Source: R-RK-3 sp031399085
GTDB lineage: Bacteria; Pseudomonadota; Alphaproteobacteria; Rhizobiales; Rhodomicrobiaceae
Assembly: GCA_031399085.1 (NCBI GenBank)
Contig: JANNOQ010000016.1
Location: 1 to 64,000 of the forward strand
DNA length: 64,000 nucleotides
Reading direction: 5' to 3'
This document shows, piece by piece, positions 37,579-46,100 of this stretch. Each line of letters opens with the position of its first letter. Position 1 is the first letter of the stretch. The position numbers were made by a program, and so were the translations under genes. Below the pieces are notes generated by a model, which did no database searches, had not been told where the DNA came from, and was given only the letters and a program-made list of their open reading frames with translations.

Positions 37579-38126
37579 GTTCGGAAACCGTGCGTAAAGG
37601 TTTGATTTCCTACCTGCCAAACTTGCGGGCATTCGGGATCGCTCTTTGCGGCGATCCGGATCGGGCCGACGATCTGGTGCAGGAAACGATGCTCAAGGCA
37701 TGGAATAGCATCGATAGTTTTCAGGAAGGTACCAATCTGCGCGCTTGGCTTTTCACCATCCTGCGCAACACTTATTTTTCCGAATGTCGGCGGCGCCGCA
37801 GAGAGGTGTCTGACGAGAACGGCGATTATGTTGCTCGGCTTAGCGTGCCGCCCCCGCAACAAGGGCGTATGGACGCGCAGGATTTGGTGAAAGCCCTCTC
37901 CCAGCTCACCGAAGATCAACGCGAGGCGTTAATCTTGGTTGGGGCGGAAGGCTTTGCCTATGAAGAAGCCGCCGAAATCTGCAACTGCGCGGTCGGCACG
38001 ATCAAGAGCCGGGTGAATCGGGCGCGGACCCGCCTGGCTGAAATTCTCGGCATCAACACGTCGCAGGAATTCGGCCCTGAGCCTGCCACCGAGGCGGTGC
38101 TTTTGCGCAATTCAAACAGTGTTTAA
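37575..38126 (+). CDS. ecfG: EcfG-type RNA polymerase sigma factor (ECF15 group)
   Basis: 183 residues. Region 2 at about 10-75 (LPNLRAFGIALCGDPDRADDLVQETMLKAWNSIDSF, RAWLFTILRNTYFSECRRRRRE) and region 4 at about 105-155 (LTEDQREALILVGAEGFAYEEAAEICNCAVGTIKSRVNRAR). It directs RNA polymerase to GGAAC-N16/17-CGTT promoters. The start is a TTG at 37575 with AGGAGG 8 nt upstream, overlapping the nepR stop. The NepR-EcfG order with PhyR divergent identifies it. Confidence 0.96.
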   Translation: MSSETVRKGLISYLPNLRAFGIALCGDPDRADDLVQETMLKAWNSIDSFQEGTNLRAWLFTILRNTYFSECRRRRREVSDENGDYVARLSVPPPQQGRMDAQDLVKALSQLTEDQREALILVGAEGFAYEEAAEICNCAVGTIKSRVNRARTRLAEILGINTSQEFGPEPATEAVLLRNSNSV

Positions 38127-38194
38127 GCAAAGGCATTTGACGGTCACGCGAACTCGATTGGGTTGTGACGGCGTGCTGGTATAGGCTGCGCGCC

Positions 38195-39460
38195 ATGCCG
38201 TCATTTCCCCTAAACCCGCCGAGCTCCACCCGAGCCGTGCTCGATAGCCCCGGCGTTCTCAGGCCCTTGGAGACTCTTTCTCTCGCAACGATCCCGCTTT
38301 TTGCCAAACTTACCGATGCGCAGATCGAAGCGCTGCGCAATTTGCTGAGCTTTGAGGATTTCCGGCAGGGCGACGTCGTCATCGCCCAAGGGCAACACAG
38401 TCTCGATCGGATTTTCATCATTGTCGATGGAGAGGCCTCGCTACGGAAAACCGGTCGCTCCCCGCTCACGCAGGAACCGCTCGAATATGAGATTGAAGTG
38501 CGCGGCAAGGGCGATATTTTCGGGGCGATGTCGGTGCTGGACGGCGAGCCGGCGCCGGTGACGATGATGGCGAAAACGCCGCTTAGGCTTGCGGTTTTAG
38601 ACTTGAAGCCGAATGGCCGCGACGGCGTGAGCCGCACGATCCGAAATATCCTGATCGCAGAATTGCGGCGCACGCTCGCCAATTATGTCCGCGACTCGCT
38701 CGACAAACGGGTCGACAGCCTGCGTCAGGAAGCGGAATTTTCGGGCTACCGCAACGCGGTCGGCGGCATTGTCATCGCGGCTCTGTCGCTTCTGTCATTC
38801 TACACGCTCGCGCTGGGAACGCTTCCAAGCTTTGAGTCGTACCTGAATGTGAATTTCGCGCTCAGCCCATTCATCATCGTGCTGTTCGCCGCGATCTTTT
38901 TTCCCGTCATCCGCAAGAGCGGCTTTCCTTCGGCGTTTTTTGGGCTTTCCCTTCACAATTGGCGGCCCGCCCTGATTTTTTCGATCACCGCCTCACTCGC
39001 CTTCATCGCGTTCGGGGCGCTGGTTAAATGGGCGACCATTGCCGCCATTCCCTCGCTGGCTGGAATGACGGTCATAAGTTTTGCCGACATTCGCGTCGGC
39101 AACGCGCCAGTGATGATGTCGCCCTGGTATTGGCTGGCGGTTAGTCTTTATCTGCTGCTCACGCCGCTGCAGGAATTTGTCGCTCGCTGCGGTATTCAAG
39201 CTCCGCTCTATGCGTTTCTACAAGGCGGCGAATGGAAACGCCGCGCTTCCTCCATCATCGTATCGAACTTAGTGTTCGCGGCGGCCCACGCGCATATTAG
39301 CCTGGAATTCGCGCTGGCGGCTTTCTTGCCGGGCATATTCTGGGGCTGGATTTTTGCGCGCACGAATTCGCTTTTGGCGGTATCCGTCTCGCATTTTCTG
39401 ATCGGTGGGGCTGGCATATTTCTGTTCGGCATCGAGGAGCTGGTCAGCAAGCTGCTCTGA
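38195..39460 (+). CDS. Cyclic-nucleotide-binding-like domain fused to a CPBP (CAAX-protease-like) membrane domain
   Basis: 421 residues from ATG 38195. Residues about 25-140 form a cNMP-binding (Crp-like) domain: LFAKLTDAQIEALRNLLSFEDFRQGDVVIAQGQHSLDRIFIIVDGEASL, then GKGDIFGAMSVLDGEPAPVTMMAKTPLRL. After a linker come about eight transmembrane helices (from about 195). The last four carry the CPBP motifs: LLLTPLQEFVARCGIQAPL (Glu, Arg), AAAHAHISLEF (His) and SVSHFLIGGAG (His). CPBP enzymes are intramembrane metallo-like proteases. The fusion suggests ligand- or voltage-gated proteolysis, which is inference. It lies 68 bp after ecfG with no clear own promoter, so it may ride on the ecfG transcript. 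Confidence 0.8.
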   Translation: MPSFPLNPPSSTRAVLDSPGVLRPLETLSLATIPLFAKLTDAQIEALRNLLSFEDFRQGDVVIAQGQHSLDRIFIIVDGEASLRKTGRSPLTQEPLEYEIEVRGKGDIFGAMSVLDGEPAPVTMMAKTPLRLAVLDLKPNGRDGVSRTIRNILIAELRRTLANYVRDSLDKRVDSLRQEAEFSGYRNAVGGIVIAALSLLSFYTLALGTLPSFESYLNVNFALSPFIIVLFAAIFFPVIRKSGFPSAFFGLSLHNWRPALIFSITASLAFIAFGALVKWATIAAIPSLAGMTVISFADIRVGNAPVMMSPWYWLAVSLYLLLTPLQEFVARCGIQAPLYAFLQGGEWKRRASSIIVSNLVFAAAHAHISLEFALAAFLPGIFWGWIFARTNSLLAVSVSHFLIGGAGIFLFGIEELVSKLL

Positions 39461-39515
39461 CCGATGGCGCCTGGCTCACGCTGGCTTTCGGCGCGCCGGG
39501 CTTGTTAACCTTGAG

Positions 39516-39540
39516 GGAACCGTGAGCCGCGCCGACCGTT
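39516..39540 (+). promoter_or_regulatory. EcfG-type promoter of the DUF1328-yihY operon
   Basis: GGAAC at 39516-39520, 16-nt spacer, CGTT at 39537-39540, 28 nt before ATG 39569. Perfect consensus. Confidence 0.87.
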
Positions 39541-39568
39541 TGATCTGCATCATTTCATGGAGGTCAAA

Positions 39569-39742
39569 ATGGGTAATCTGCTTTATTGGGCGCTGGTATT
39601 TCTGGTCGTTGCCATCGTCGCGGCGCTTTTGGGCTTTGGCGGCATCGCCGGCACGGCTTATTCCGGCGCTTCGCTGCTCTTCTGGATCGCCATCATTTTG
39701 TTTGTCGTGACACTGATCGCGGGTCTCGTGAGACGTGGCTGA
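39569..39742 (+). CDS. DUF1328 small membrane protein
   Basis: 57 residues with two transmembrane helices (LLYWALVFLVVAIVAALLGFGGIAGTAYSGA, LLFWIAIILFVVTLIAGLV): the full DUF1328 (YtjA) pattern. ATG 39569 follows GGAGG; an in-frame ATG four codons earlier contains the RBS itself. Function unknown; homologues are stress-induced. It overlaps the next gene by 8 nt. Confidence 0.9.
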   Translation: MGNLLYWALVFLVVAIVAALLGFGGIAGTAYSGASLLFWIAIILFVVTLIAGLVRRG

Positions 39743-40805
39743 CGAGAAAGCTCCTCGGAAACTGACGCAGCGCGGCATCGCCGCGCGTGTTTTGGCGACC
39801 GTGGGACTGTTTTTGGCGGGAGCCTTGGCCGCGAACGTGCTGCAAAAACCGCGTTCGCGGATTCGGGGATGGGTGGACTCGGGGCTGCGGCGGCTGGTCT
39901 TTCAATCAAAGAAAGAGACCCCGCGCACCGAGGACCGTTCCGCTGCTTCGCTTATCGCTGAACTCTCGCATTCGCTTTACACACGCTTTCTGACGCACAA
40001 CCTGACGAGCGTAGCCGCAGCAAGCGCTTTCTTTATCGTGCTTGCGATTTTCCCGGGCCTTGCTGCCCTGGTGGCGATGTACGGCTTCCTCGGCGACCCT
40101 GCCGATATCTCAACCTTCATTGCCTCGATGCCAGCGGTCGTGCCAGGCGACATTGTTCGTCTGCTTCAGGATTTCTTGAGGGAATTAACGTCCAGGCCTA
40201 ACGCCAATCTCGGCACGTTTCTCGTCAGCTTCACCATCGCCATGTGGAGCGCCAATTCCGGTATGAAGTCGCTGATCGAGTCGCTGAACGTCGTCTACGA
40301 GCGGCGTGAGACGCGCTCCTTCTTTGCGGTGAACCGCTTAGCGGCCGTGATGACGGTGGCCTTCTTGGCGTTCATGATCATTGCGGTGAATATCATGTTG
40401 CTGCCGATATCCGAATGGATGCGGATAAAATTCGGCGACGCACTTTTGGGGATGCGGTGGCTTGCGCTGCTGCTGGCCGTGCAAGTTTTGATCTCAACGC
40501 TTTATTATTTCGCTCCAAACGGGCGTCAGAAAACCTGGCAGGTGCTAACGGCGGGAGCGACTCTCGCCGCGCTGCTTTGGGTGGCGATGTCGATGTTCTT
40601 TTCGATCTACTTGACCAATTTTGCCAATTACTCGGTTACTTACGGATCGCTGGGCGCCGCTGCGATTTTCATGACCTGGCTTTGGCTCACTGTAACGACC
40701 CTCTTGGCAGGCGCGGAAGTGGACGCGGCAATAGAAAACCTCGGCGCTAAGGCCGAGGTTTTTGATGACACGCTAGAACCGGTACGGATGGAGCGGGCGC
40801 GTTGA
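39735..40805 (+). CDS. YihY/BrkB family inner-membrane protein
   Basis: 356 residues from a GTG at 39735, overlapping the DUF1328 stop by 8 nt, so the two genes share the EcfG promoter. One N-terminal helix (RGIAARVLATVGLFLAGALAANVL), a charged stretch, then six helices of the YihY/virulence factor BrkB domain (about 85-335): LTSVAAASAFFIVLAIFPGLAALVAMYG, FTIAMWSANSGMKSLIESLNVVYE and SLGAAAIFMTWLWLTVTTLLAGAEVDA, the family signature. Despite the old RNase BN name the family is not a nuclease; its function is unknown. Confidence 0.9.
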   Translation: MADEKAPRKLTQRGIAARVLATVGLFLAGALAANVLQKPRSRIRGWVDSGLRRLVFQSKKETPRTEDRSAASLIAELSHSLYTRFLTHNLTSVAAASAFFIVLAIFPGLAALVAMYGFLGDPADISTFIASMPAVVPGDIVRLLQDFLRELTSRPNANLGTFLVSFTIAMWSANSGMKSLIESLNVVYERRETRSFFAVNRLAAVMTVAFLAFMIIAVNIMLLPISEWMRIKFGDALLGMRWLALLLAVQVLISTLYYFAPNGRQKTWQVLTAGATLAALLWVAMSMFFSIYLTNFANYSVTYGSLGAAAIFMTWLWLTVTTLLAGAEVDAAIENLGAKAEVFDDTLEPVRMERAR

Positions 40806-40815
40806 GCCAACATGC

Positions 40816-41268
40816 TTAAACCGCTACATCATCCCGCTGCTTCGACGACGAGCGGGTCATCGCAAAAATAAATCCGGCGGCCAACGGCACAACCACCAAT
40901 AATGGAGCCCGCCGCACCAGACGAAACGCAACCCGCCCGGCTCCGAGTAGCAAAGCGGGATTGGCCACCATAAGCGCCGAAACCGCCGAGCGTCTGGTCT
41001 GGGTCAAAGCTTCTTGCCGCAGGGCTTCCTGCCGTTTGCTCCACACCGTCATACCGATCGCGACAGCGATACCAATGACCGAGAAAACAACAGCAAGCGC
41101 GACGGCCGCCGTGAGTGCGTCATACCGATTGCTAATGGCAATGAACACTGCCGCGAGCCCGAAGGAGGACGCAATGGCAAAAGGCACCGCGACGGCCAAC
41201 CCACTGATGATGCGGGTCGTAACCGACGCGGCGCTCAGCTTCACGTAGTCGAAAAGCGAGCTGAACAT
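40816..41268 (-). CDS. Membrane protein, phage-holin-III-like superfamily pattern, function unknown
   Basis: 150 residues with two adjacent helices (about 16-43 and 52-74), a charged amphipathic segment (WSKRQEALRQEALTQTRR) and a C-terminal hydrophobic stretch (about 120-138). The pattern resembles the DUF1469/holin-like family that accompanies DUF883 proteins; it is not a phage gene here. It is 72 bp downstream of the DUF883-like gene (41341-41628) on the same strand and has no GGAAC promoter of its own, so it is probably in that operon. It ends convergently with YihY. Confidence 0.65.
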   Translation of the reverse strand: MFSSLFDYVKLSAASVTTRIISGLAVAVPFAIASSFGLAAVFIAISNRYDALTAAVALAVVFSVIGIAVAIGMTVWSKRQEALRQEALTQTRRSAVSALMVANPALLLGAGRVAFRLVRRAPLLVVVPLAAGFIFAMTRSSSKQRDDVAV

Positions 41269-41340
41269 TGGAGGCGCTTTCTAGTTTTGCCTTGGGAGCG
41301 CACCGCGCGAGATCAGAGGGTTGGTTTCACGAGTGACACC

Positions 41341-41628
41341 TTACCGTTTCCAAATCGCGCCGAGCAAAAACCCTACCGCAACCGCGCCAACCAACGTCGT
41401 CATCGGCCGTGTGCGGAGCGATTCGTCCAGCTTGTCGGCTGCCTGATTGCCATAGTCGCGTACCGCGTCGCGAGCTTCGCGCGCGCGCACGGACACCTCG
41501 TCCACGGCTTCGCTAAACTTCTCCTGGGCCTTGTCAGCCACTTCCGTCGCCTTATTCTTCAAACGCGCCGCAGCATCCTCGGCGGCGGAAGCCGCTTCGT
41601 TCGCATATGATTTCGTGGTCGAGTCCAT
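41341..41628 (-). CDS. ElaB/YqjD (DUF883)-like membrane-anchored protein, paralogue
   Basis: 95 residues from ATG 41628 (GGAGG upstream). A long Ala/Glu/Lys-rich helix with heptad character (ASAAEDAAARLKNKATEVADKAQEKFSEAVDEVSVRA) then DESLRTRPMTTLVGAVAVGFLLGAIWKR, a C-terminal anchor nearly identical in pattern to the shorter 31294-31512 protein. E. coli relatives tether ribosomes to the membrane in stationary phase (family knowledge). A variant EcfG promoter lies upstream. Confidence 0.83.
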   Translation of the reverse strand: MDSTTKSYANEAASAAEDAAARLKNKATEVADKAQEKFSEAVDEVSVRAREARDAVRDYGNQAADKLDESLRTRPMTTLVGAVAVGFLLGAIWKR

Positions 41629-41659
41629 TTTGACCTCCATGGGTTGATCCTGCGGGCTT

Positions 41660-41684
41660 AACGCTCATTTTGTCAGAAGGTTCA
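41660..41684 (-). promoter_or_regulatory. Variant EcfG-like promoter of the DUF883-like operon
   Basis: Minus strand: TGAAC (41684-41680), 16-nt spacer, CGTT (41663-41660), 32 bp before ATG 41628. One mismatch to the -35 consensus. Confidence 0.6.
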
Positions 41685-41828
41685 ATTCGGTTTTGACCGG
41701 TCCTGTGCAGATTTGAGTGAGGCGGTTCCGCAGTGAAAAGATAGCGTACTTGACGCACCCGGCTTGTCATGAGCCGGCAGCGGTGTATGGTTTATTTTTA
41801 CGCGTCAAGCCAAATCGCGGACATTGCC

Positions 41829-42254
41829 ATGAACTATGAAAGCCCCGCACAACGCAAGGTCCTGATCGTTGAGGACGAACTGCTCATCGCCATGATGCTG
41901 CAGGACATGCTCGCCGAAGAGGGTTTGAAAGTGGAAGCGGTCGCCAACTCGTTGAGCGTGGGCCTGGAAATGGCGAGGAGTGCGGCTGTGGACGCGGCCG
42001 TGCTGGACATCAATTTAAATGGCGATGAGGTTTATCCGATCGCCGAAATTCTCAAAGACCGAGGCATTCCGTTCATTTTCTCGACCGGCTACGCAGCCGG
42101 CGGCGTGCGGTCGGATTTCGACGCCGCTCCGAGGGTGATGAAGCCGTTCCAGCAAGACCTGCTCATGGCCGCTTTGCAGCAACTCTTCGATAATCCGCTC
42201 GAAAGGGCTCGCCCGGCCTCGCCACGCGGCGTAGGCCCAGATAGTCCCGGCTGA
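41829..42254 (+). CDS. Single-domain response regulator
   Basis: 141 residues from ATG 41829; an ATG at 41787 is possible and neither has a good RBS. A receiver fills 8-125: KVLIVEDELLIAMMLQDML (acidic pair), VDAAVLDINLNGDEVYP (phospho-acceptor Asp), FSTGYAAGG (Ser/Thr switch) and RVMKPFQQDLL (Lys). There is no output domain. Such stand-alone receivers often modulate HWE kinases and the PhyR pathway, which fits its place at the edge of the GSR cluster; this link is inference. Confidence 0.85.
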   Translation: MNYESPAQRKVLIVEDELLIAMMLQDMLAEEGLKVEAVANSLSVGLEMARSAAVDAAVLDINLNGDEVYPIAEILKDRGIPFIFSTGYAAGGVRSDFDAAPRVMKPFQQDLLMAALQQLFDNPLERARPASPRGVGPDSPG

Positions 42255-42395
42255 AAACAAAGCAAGTATTCTAGAACTGTGGCATATGTCACGCTCATGC
42301 CGAGTGACGGTCAATAGACCTTTCTATAAATGTTGCCATAATTGCATGAGTCGGCAAATCTGGTGCCGTTACATGGCAATGACTAAGGAAAAGCA

Positions 42396-42824
42396 ATGCG
42401 TCTCGGTCGTTTATCCGACAGGGAAAGATTGCGCGCCGAACTTCAGCAGGCGATGGATCGTGCCAACCGCATCGCCGCGGATAGAAAGCTGCAGGGCGCG
42501 AATATGGGGGATTTGGAAGCCGTCAGCTCCCACGTCTTTGCGGCATTGCAAGCACTTGACCGGCATGGGCCGGCCCAACACGCCTCCATGCCCAATGAAC
42601 CCTCCGCTCGCTCTGCGCAGCTGATCACCTCCGCGCTGATGGCGACGCAACTGGCGGAAGAGATGGTTGGCGCACTCGCGACCACCAGCATGCGTATCGA
42701 GGCTGTGGCGGTAAGGGCGGACCTCCTCGAACTCACCGCTCGCATGGACGCGCTCAATCAAGCTTTTCTGCTCGTCGCTTCAGGAATTGTCAGAACCAAC
42801 GCACTGGTCAAGCAGGCGCCCTAA
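42396..42824 (+). CDS. Hypothetical helical protein
   Basis: 142 residues, with AAGGAA about 8 nt before the ATG. Predicted mostly helical: a charged N-terminal helix (LSDRERLRAELQQAMDRANRIAADRKLQG), then SAQLITSALMATQLAEEMVGALATT...LLELTARMDALNQAFLLVA. No family recognised, no signal peptide or transmembrane segment. Codon use looks like its neighbours, but a competing antisense frame exists, so it is only probable. Confidence 0.5.
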   Translation: MRLGRLSDRERLRAELQQAMDRANRIAADRKLQGANMGDLEAVSSHVFAALQALDRHGPAQHASMPNEPSARSAQLITSALMATQLAEEMVGALATTSMRIEAVAVRADLLELTARMDALNQAFLLVASGIVRTNALVKQAP

Positions 42825-42896
42825 AGGTAGGCCCGGCAGGAACATGGTTTAAACGGTCATCGACAGGCGTCGGTATCAGCGGCGCGATACAAAAAA

Positions 42897-42973
42897 TGGT
42901 GGGCGCGGCAGGACTCGAACCTGCAACCAGACGGTTATGAGCCGTCGGCTCTAACCAATTGAGCTACGCGCCC
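42897..42973 (-). tRNA. tRNA-Met (anticodon CAT); tRNA-Ile2 (lysidine) not excluded
   Basis: Minus strand: acceptor GGGCGCG (42973-42967) pairs with CGCGCCC; D arm with GCTCAATTGGTTAGAGC; anticodon arm GACGG-CTCATAA-CCGTC giving CAT; T arm GCAGGTTCGAGTCCTGC; CCA encoded. It is not an initiator (paired first base, no three-GC anticodon collar). CAT-anticodon tRNAs can be elongator Met or Ile2; sequence identity rules would decide. Confidence 0.93.
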
Positions 42974-43167
42974 CTGACAACGGTTCTAGCGAATATTCGC
43001 GGCGAGCGCCAAGCGGGAAATCGACGCCGTTCCAGCCTCCAACCCCATTGCTTATCAGCGTTCATAATGTGATAGGCTAAGTCGAAGGAAAGGAACGCAA
43101 AGCTGTGCGACGGGCCTGCTCGACGCACCGGGGCTGAAACGGCCGGCCTGGCGGAAAACGGTCCACG

Positions 43168-46100
43168 ATGATCAACGGCTGGCTGATCGTTACAGTCGCG
43201 CTGACCTATGTCGGCTTTCTCTTCGCAGTTGCCTATTTCGGCGACAAATACGCCAAGTCTTCGCGGAAGCTGTCGCGCGGGCGCCCGACCATCTATGCGT
43301 TGACCGTGGCGGTCTACTGCACCTCCTGGACCTTTTTTGGCAGCATTGGCCTTGCGACCGCGACCGGCCTCGACTTCCTCGCCGTCTATCTCGGGCCCAT
43401 CCTGGTCTTTGCTTTCGGACGGCCGCTGATCGAGCGCATCATCAAGCTCAGCAAATCGCAGAACATCACGTCCATCGCCGATTTCATGGCGGCGCGTTAC
43501 GGCAAAAACCCGGCAGTCGCCGCCATCGTCACCGTGATCGCGGTCGCCGGCGTCTTGCCTTACATAGCCTTGCAGCTCAAGGCCGTCTCGCAATCGGTGA
43601 CAACCATTGTGCAGCCGGGCGGGTACGCGTCGCTTTTGCCGGGCGGAGATCCGTTCGGCGACGTGACCTTCACCATTGCGATGACGATGGCCGTATTCGC
43701 CGTGCTGTTCGGCACGCGGCATGTGGATACGACCGAGCATCAGGAAGGGCTGATGCTGGCGATCGCGACCGAGTCGGTGGTCAAGATCGCCGCGTTCATG
43801 ATCGTCGGCGGCTTCATCGTCTATTCGCTGTTTGGAGGCATCGGCCCGCTGATCGAACGCGCGGCGGAAAAGCCGGAAATTATCGGCTTGTTCGCCAGGG
43901 GCTTTCATGGCGGGCATTGGGTGACAGTCACCTTTCTCAGCTCGGTCTGCATTCTGCTGCTGACGCGCCAATTCCACGTCACCATCGTTGAAAACAATTC
44001 CGATAGCGAGGTTGGCCGCGCGACGTGGCTGTTCCCGCTCTATCTGATCGCGATCAATATTTTTGTCATCCCTGTCGCCATATCGGGGCTTTTAACCTTT
44101 CAGCCAGGCGAGGTAGACGCCGATATGTTTCTGCTCGCCTTGCCGCTGACGCAAGGGGCAGAAACCTTCACCATTATCGCCTTTCTGGGCGGGCTGTCCG
44201 CGGCGACCGCGATGGTGATCATGGAGTCCGTCGCTCTCTCCATCATGGTCTGCAATGATCTGGTTATGCCGATCATCTTATACCGGCTGCGGCGCGACGA
44301 TGGCGACGCGCGGGACATGGGCGCGCTGCTGCTCAACATCAGGCGGCTGGCGATCTTCGGCATCCTTTTACTCGCCTATCTGTTCTACAAGGTCGTCGGC
44401 GACACTTACGGTCTTGCCCGGATCGGGCTTTTGTCCTTCGCGGCGATCGCGCAATTCGCGCCGGCGTTTTTTGGCGGGCTCATCTGGCGGGAGGCAACGG
44501 CGCGCGGCGCCATCGCCGGTATCCTTTGCGGCTTTGCCGTTTGGGTCTACACGCTGCTCATTCCGTATTTCCTGCAAGCTGGCCTATTTACGTCCGACAT
44601 CATGGAGCAGGGGCCGTTCGGCATCCAGCTGCTGCGCCCGGAATCGCTGTTCGGGCTGCAACTGGACCCGCTGACGCACGGCGTGGTGTGGAGCATGATC
44701 GCGAACATTGCGGCCTATGTGATCGTCTCGAAACTGCGCGCGCCCGAGCCGATCGAGCGGTTGCAGGCGAATATCTTCATCGAGAACAATTTTTCCCGCG
44801 CCACCGCGCCTTCATTCCGGGCGTGGCGGACCTCGGTCACTGTCGAGGATCTGATGCGCGCGGTCGGGCGCTATCTCGGCGAGGAGCGCACCCACCGGTC
44901 CTTTGCCGATTACGCCGCAACCCACAATACTCCGCTCGCGCCTAAGGCCGAGGCTGACATCCACATGATGCGCTTTGCCGAAAACCTCCTGGCCAGCGCG
45001 ATTGGCACGGCCTCGTCGCGGCTCGTCATGTCGCTGACGCTGCGGCGTCACCATGTCGGCATGAAGTCGGCGCTGAAGCTGCTGGACGACGCTTCGGAAG
45101 CGATCCAGTACAATCGCGACCTATTGCAGTCGGCGCTCGACCATGTGCATCAGGGCATCGCCGTGTTCGACCGCAACATGAAGCTGATCTGCTGGAACCG
45201 CGAATTCCGGGAGATGCTTTTTCTGCCCGCAAACCTTGGGCGCGTTGGCGTACCACTCGATCAAATCGTGCGGCATATGGCGGCAAAGACCGCTAAGGAT
45301 GCTGCCGCCTTCGATAGCTTCGTGTCGAACCGCATTCGCAAATATGTGGTCACGCTGGAGACGTTCCAGGAAAAGCTGGATGACGGTAAGCGCGTGATCG
45401 AGGTACGCACCAACGCCATGCCGCAGGGCGGCATCGTGACGACCTTCACCGACATCACCGAACGGGTGGCGGCGGCAAGCGCGCTGGAGCGAGCCAATGA
45501 AACGCTGGAGCGGCGGGTTCGCGAGCGCACGGCAGAATTGACGAAAGTGAACCTTGCCCTCGCCGAGGCAAAGATTAAGGCCGACGAAGCCAATCTCGAC
45601 AAGACGCGGTTTCTCGCCGCCGCGAGCCATGACATTCTCCAGCCGCTGAACGCCGCGCGCCTCTACACGACAAGCCTTGTCGACCGCAAGCCGCCCGGTG
45701 ATCTTCAGCGCCTCTCGGGCAATATCGACGCCTCGCTCGAAGCGGTAGAGGAAATTCTCAACGCGCTGCTCGATATCGCCCGGTTGGATACCGGCGCGCT
45801 TAAACCTGAGATCGGCACATTCGCAATCGACGACCTCCTGCAACAGCTCAAGGTCGAGTTCGAGCCGCAGGCCAGGGAGCGCGGGTTACGATTGACAGCC
45901 GTCGCGTGTGGTTTGTACGTCCGCTCCGACCGCCGGCTGCTACGACGCGTTCTGCAGAATCTGCTGTCGAATGCGGTGAAATATACGGTCGAGGGACGGG
46001 TGCTGCTTGGCTGCCGGCGTGGAAAGGATGCGCTGACGATTGAAGTGCACGACACCGGCGCGGGCATTCCCGAAAACAAGCATGAGCTGATTTTCAAAGA

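Noticed and set aside
42411..42761. An antisense open frame over 42396-42824
   Set aside because: The + frame has a better start context and a more protein-like composition; the choice is not certain.
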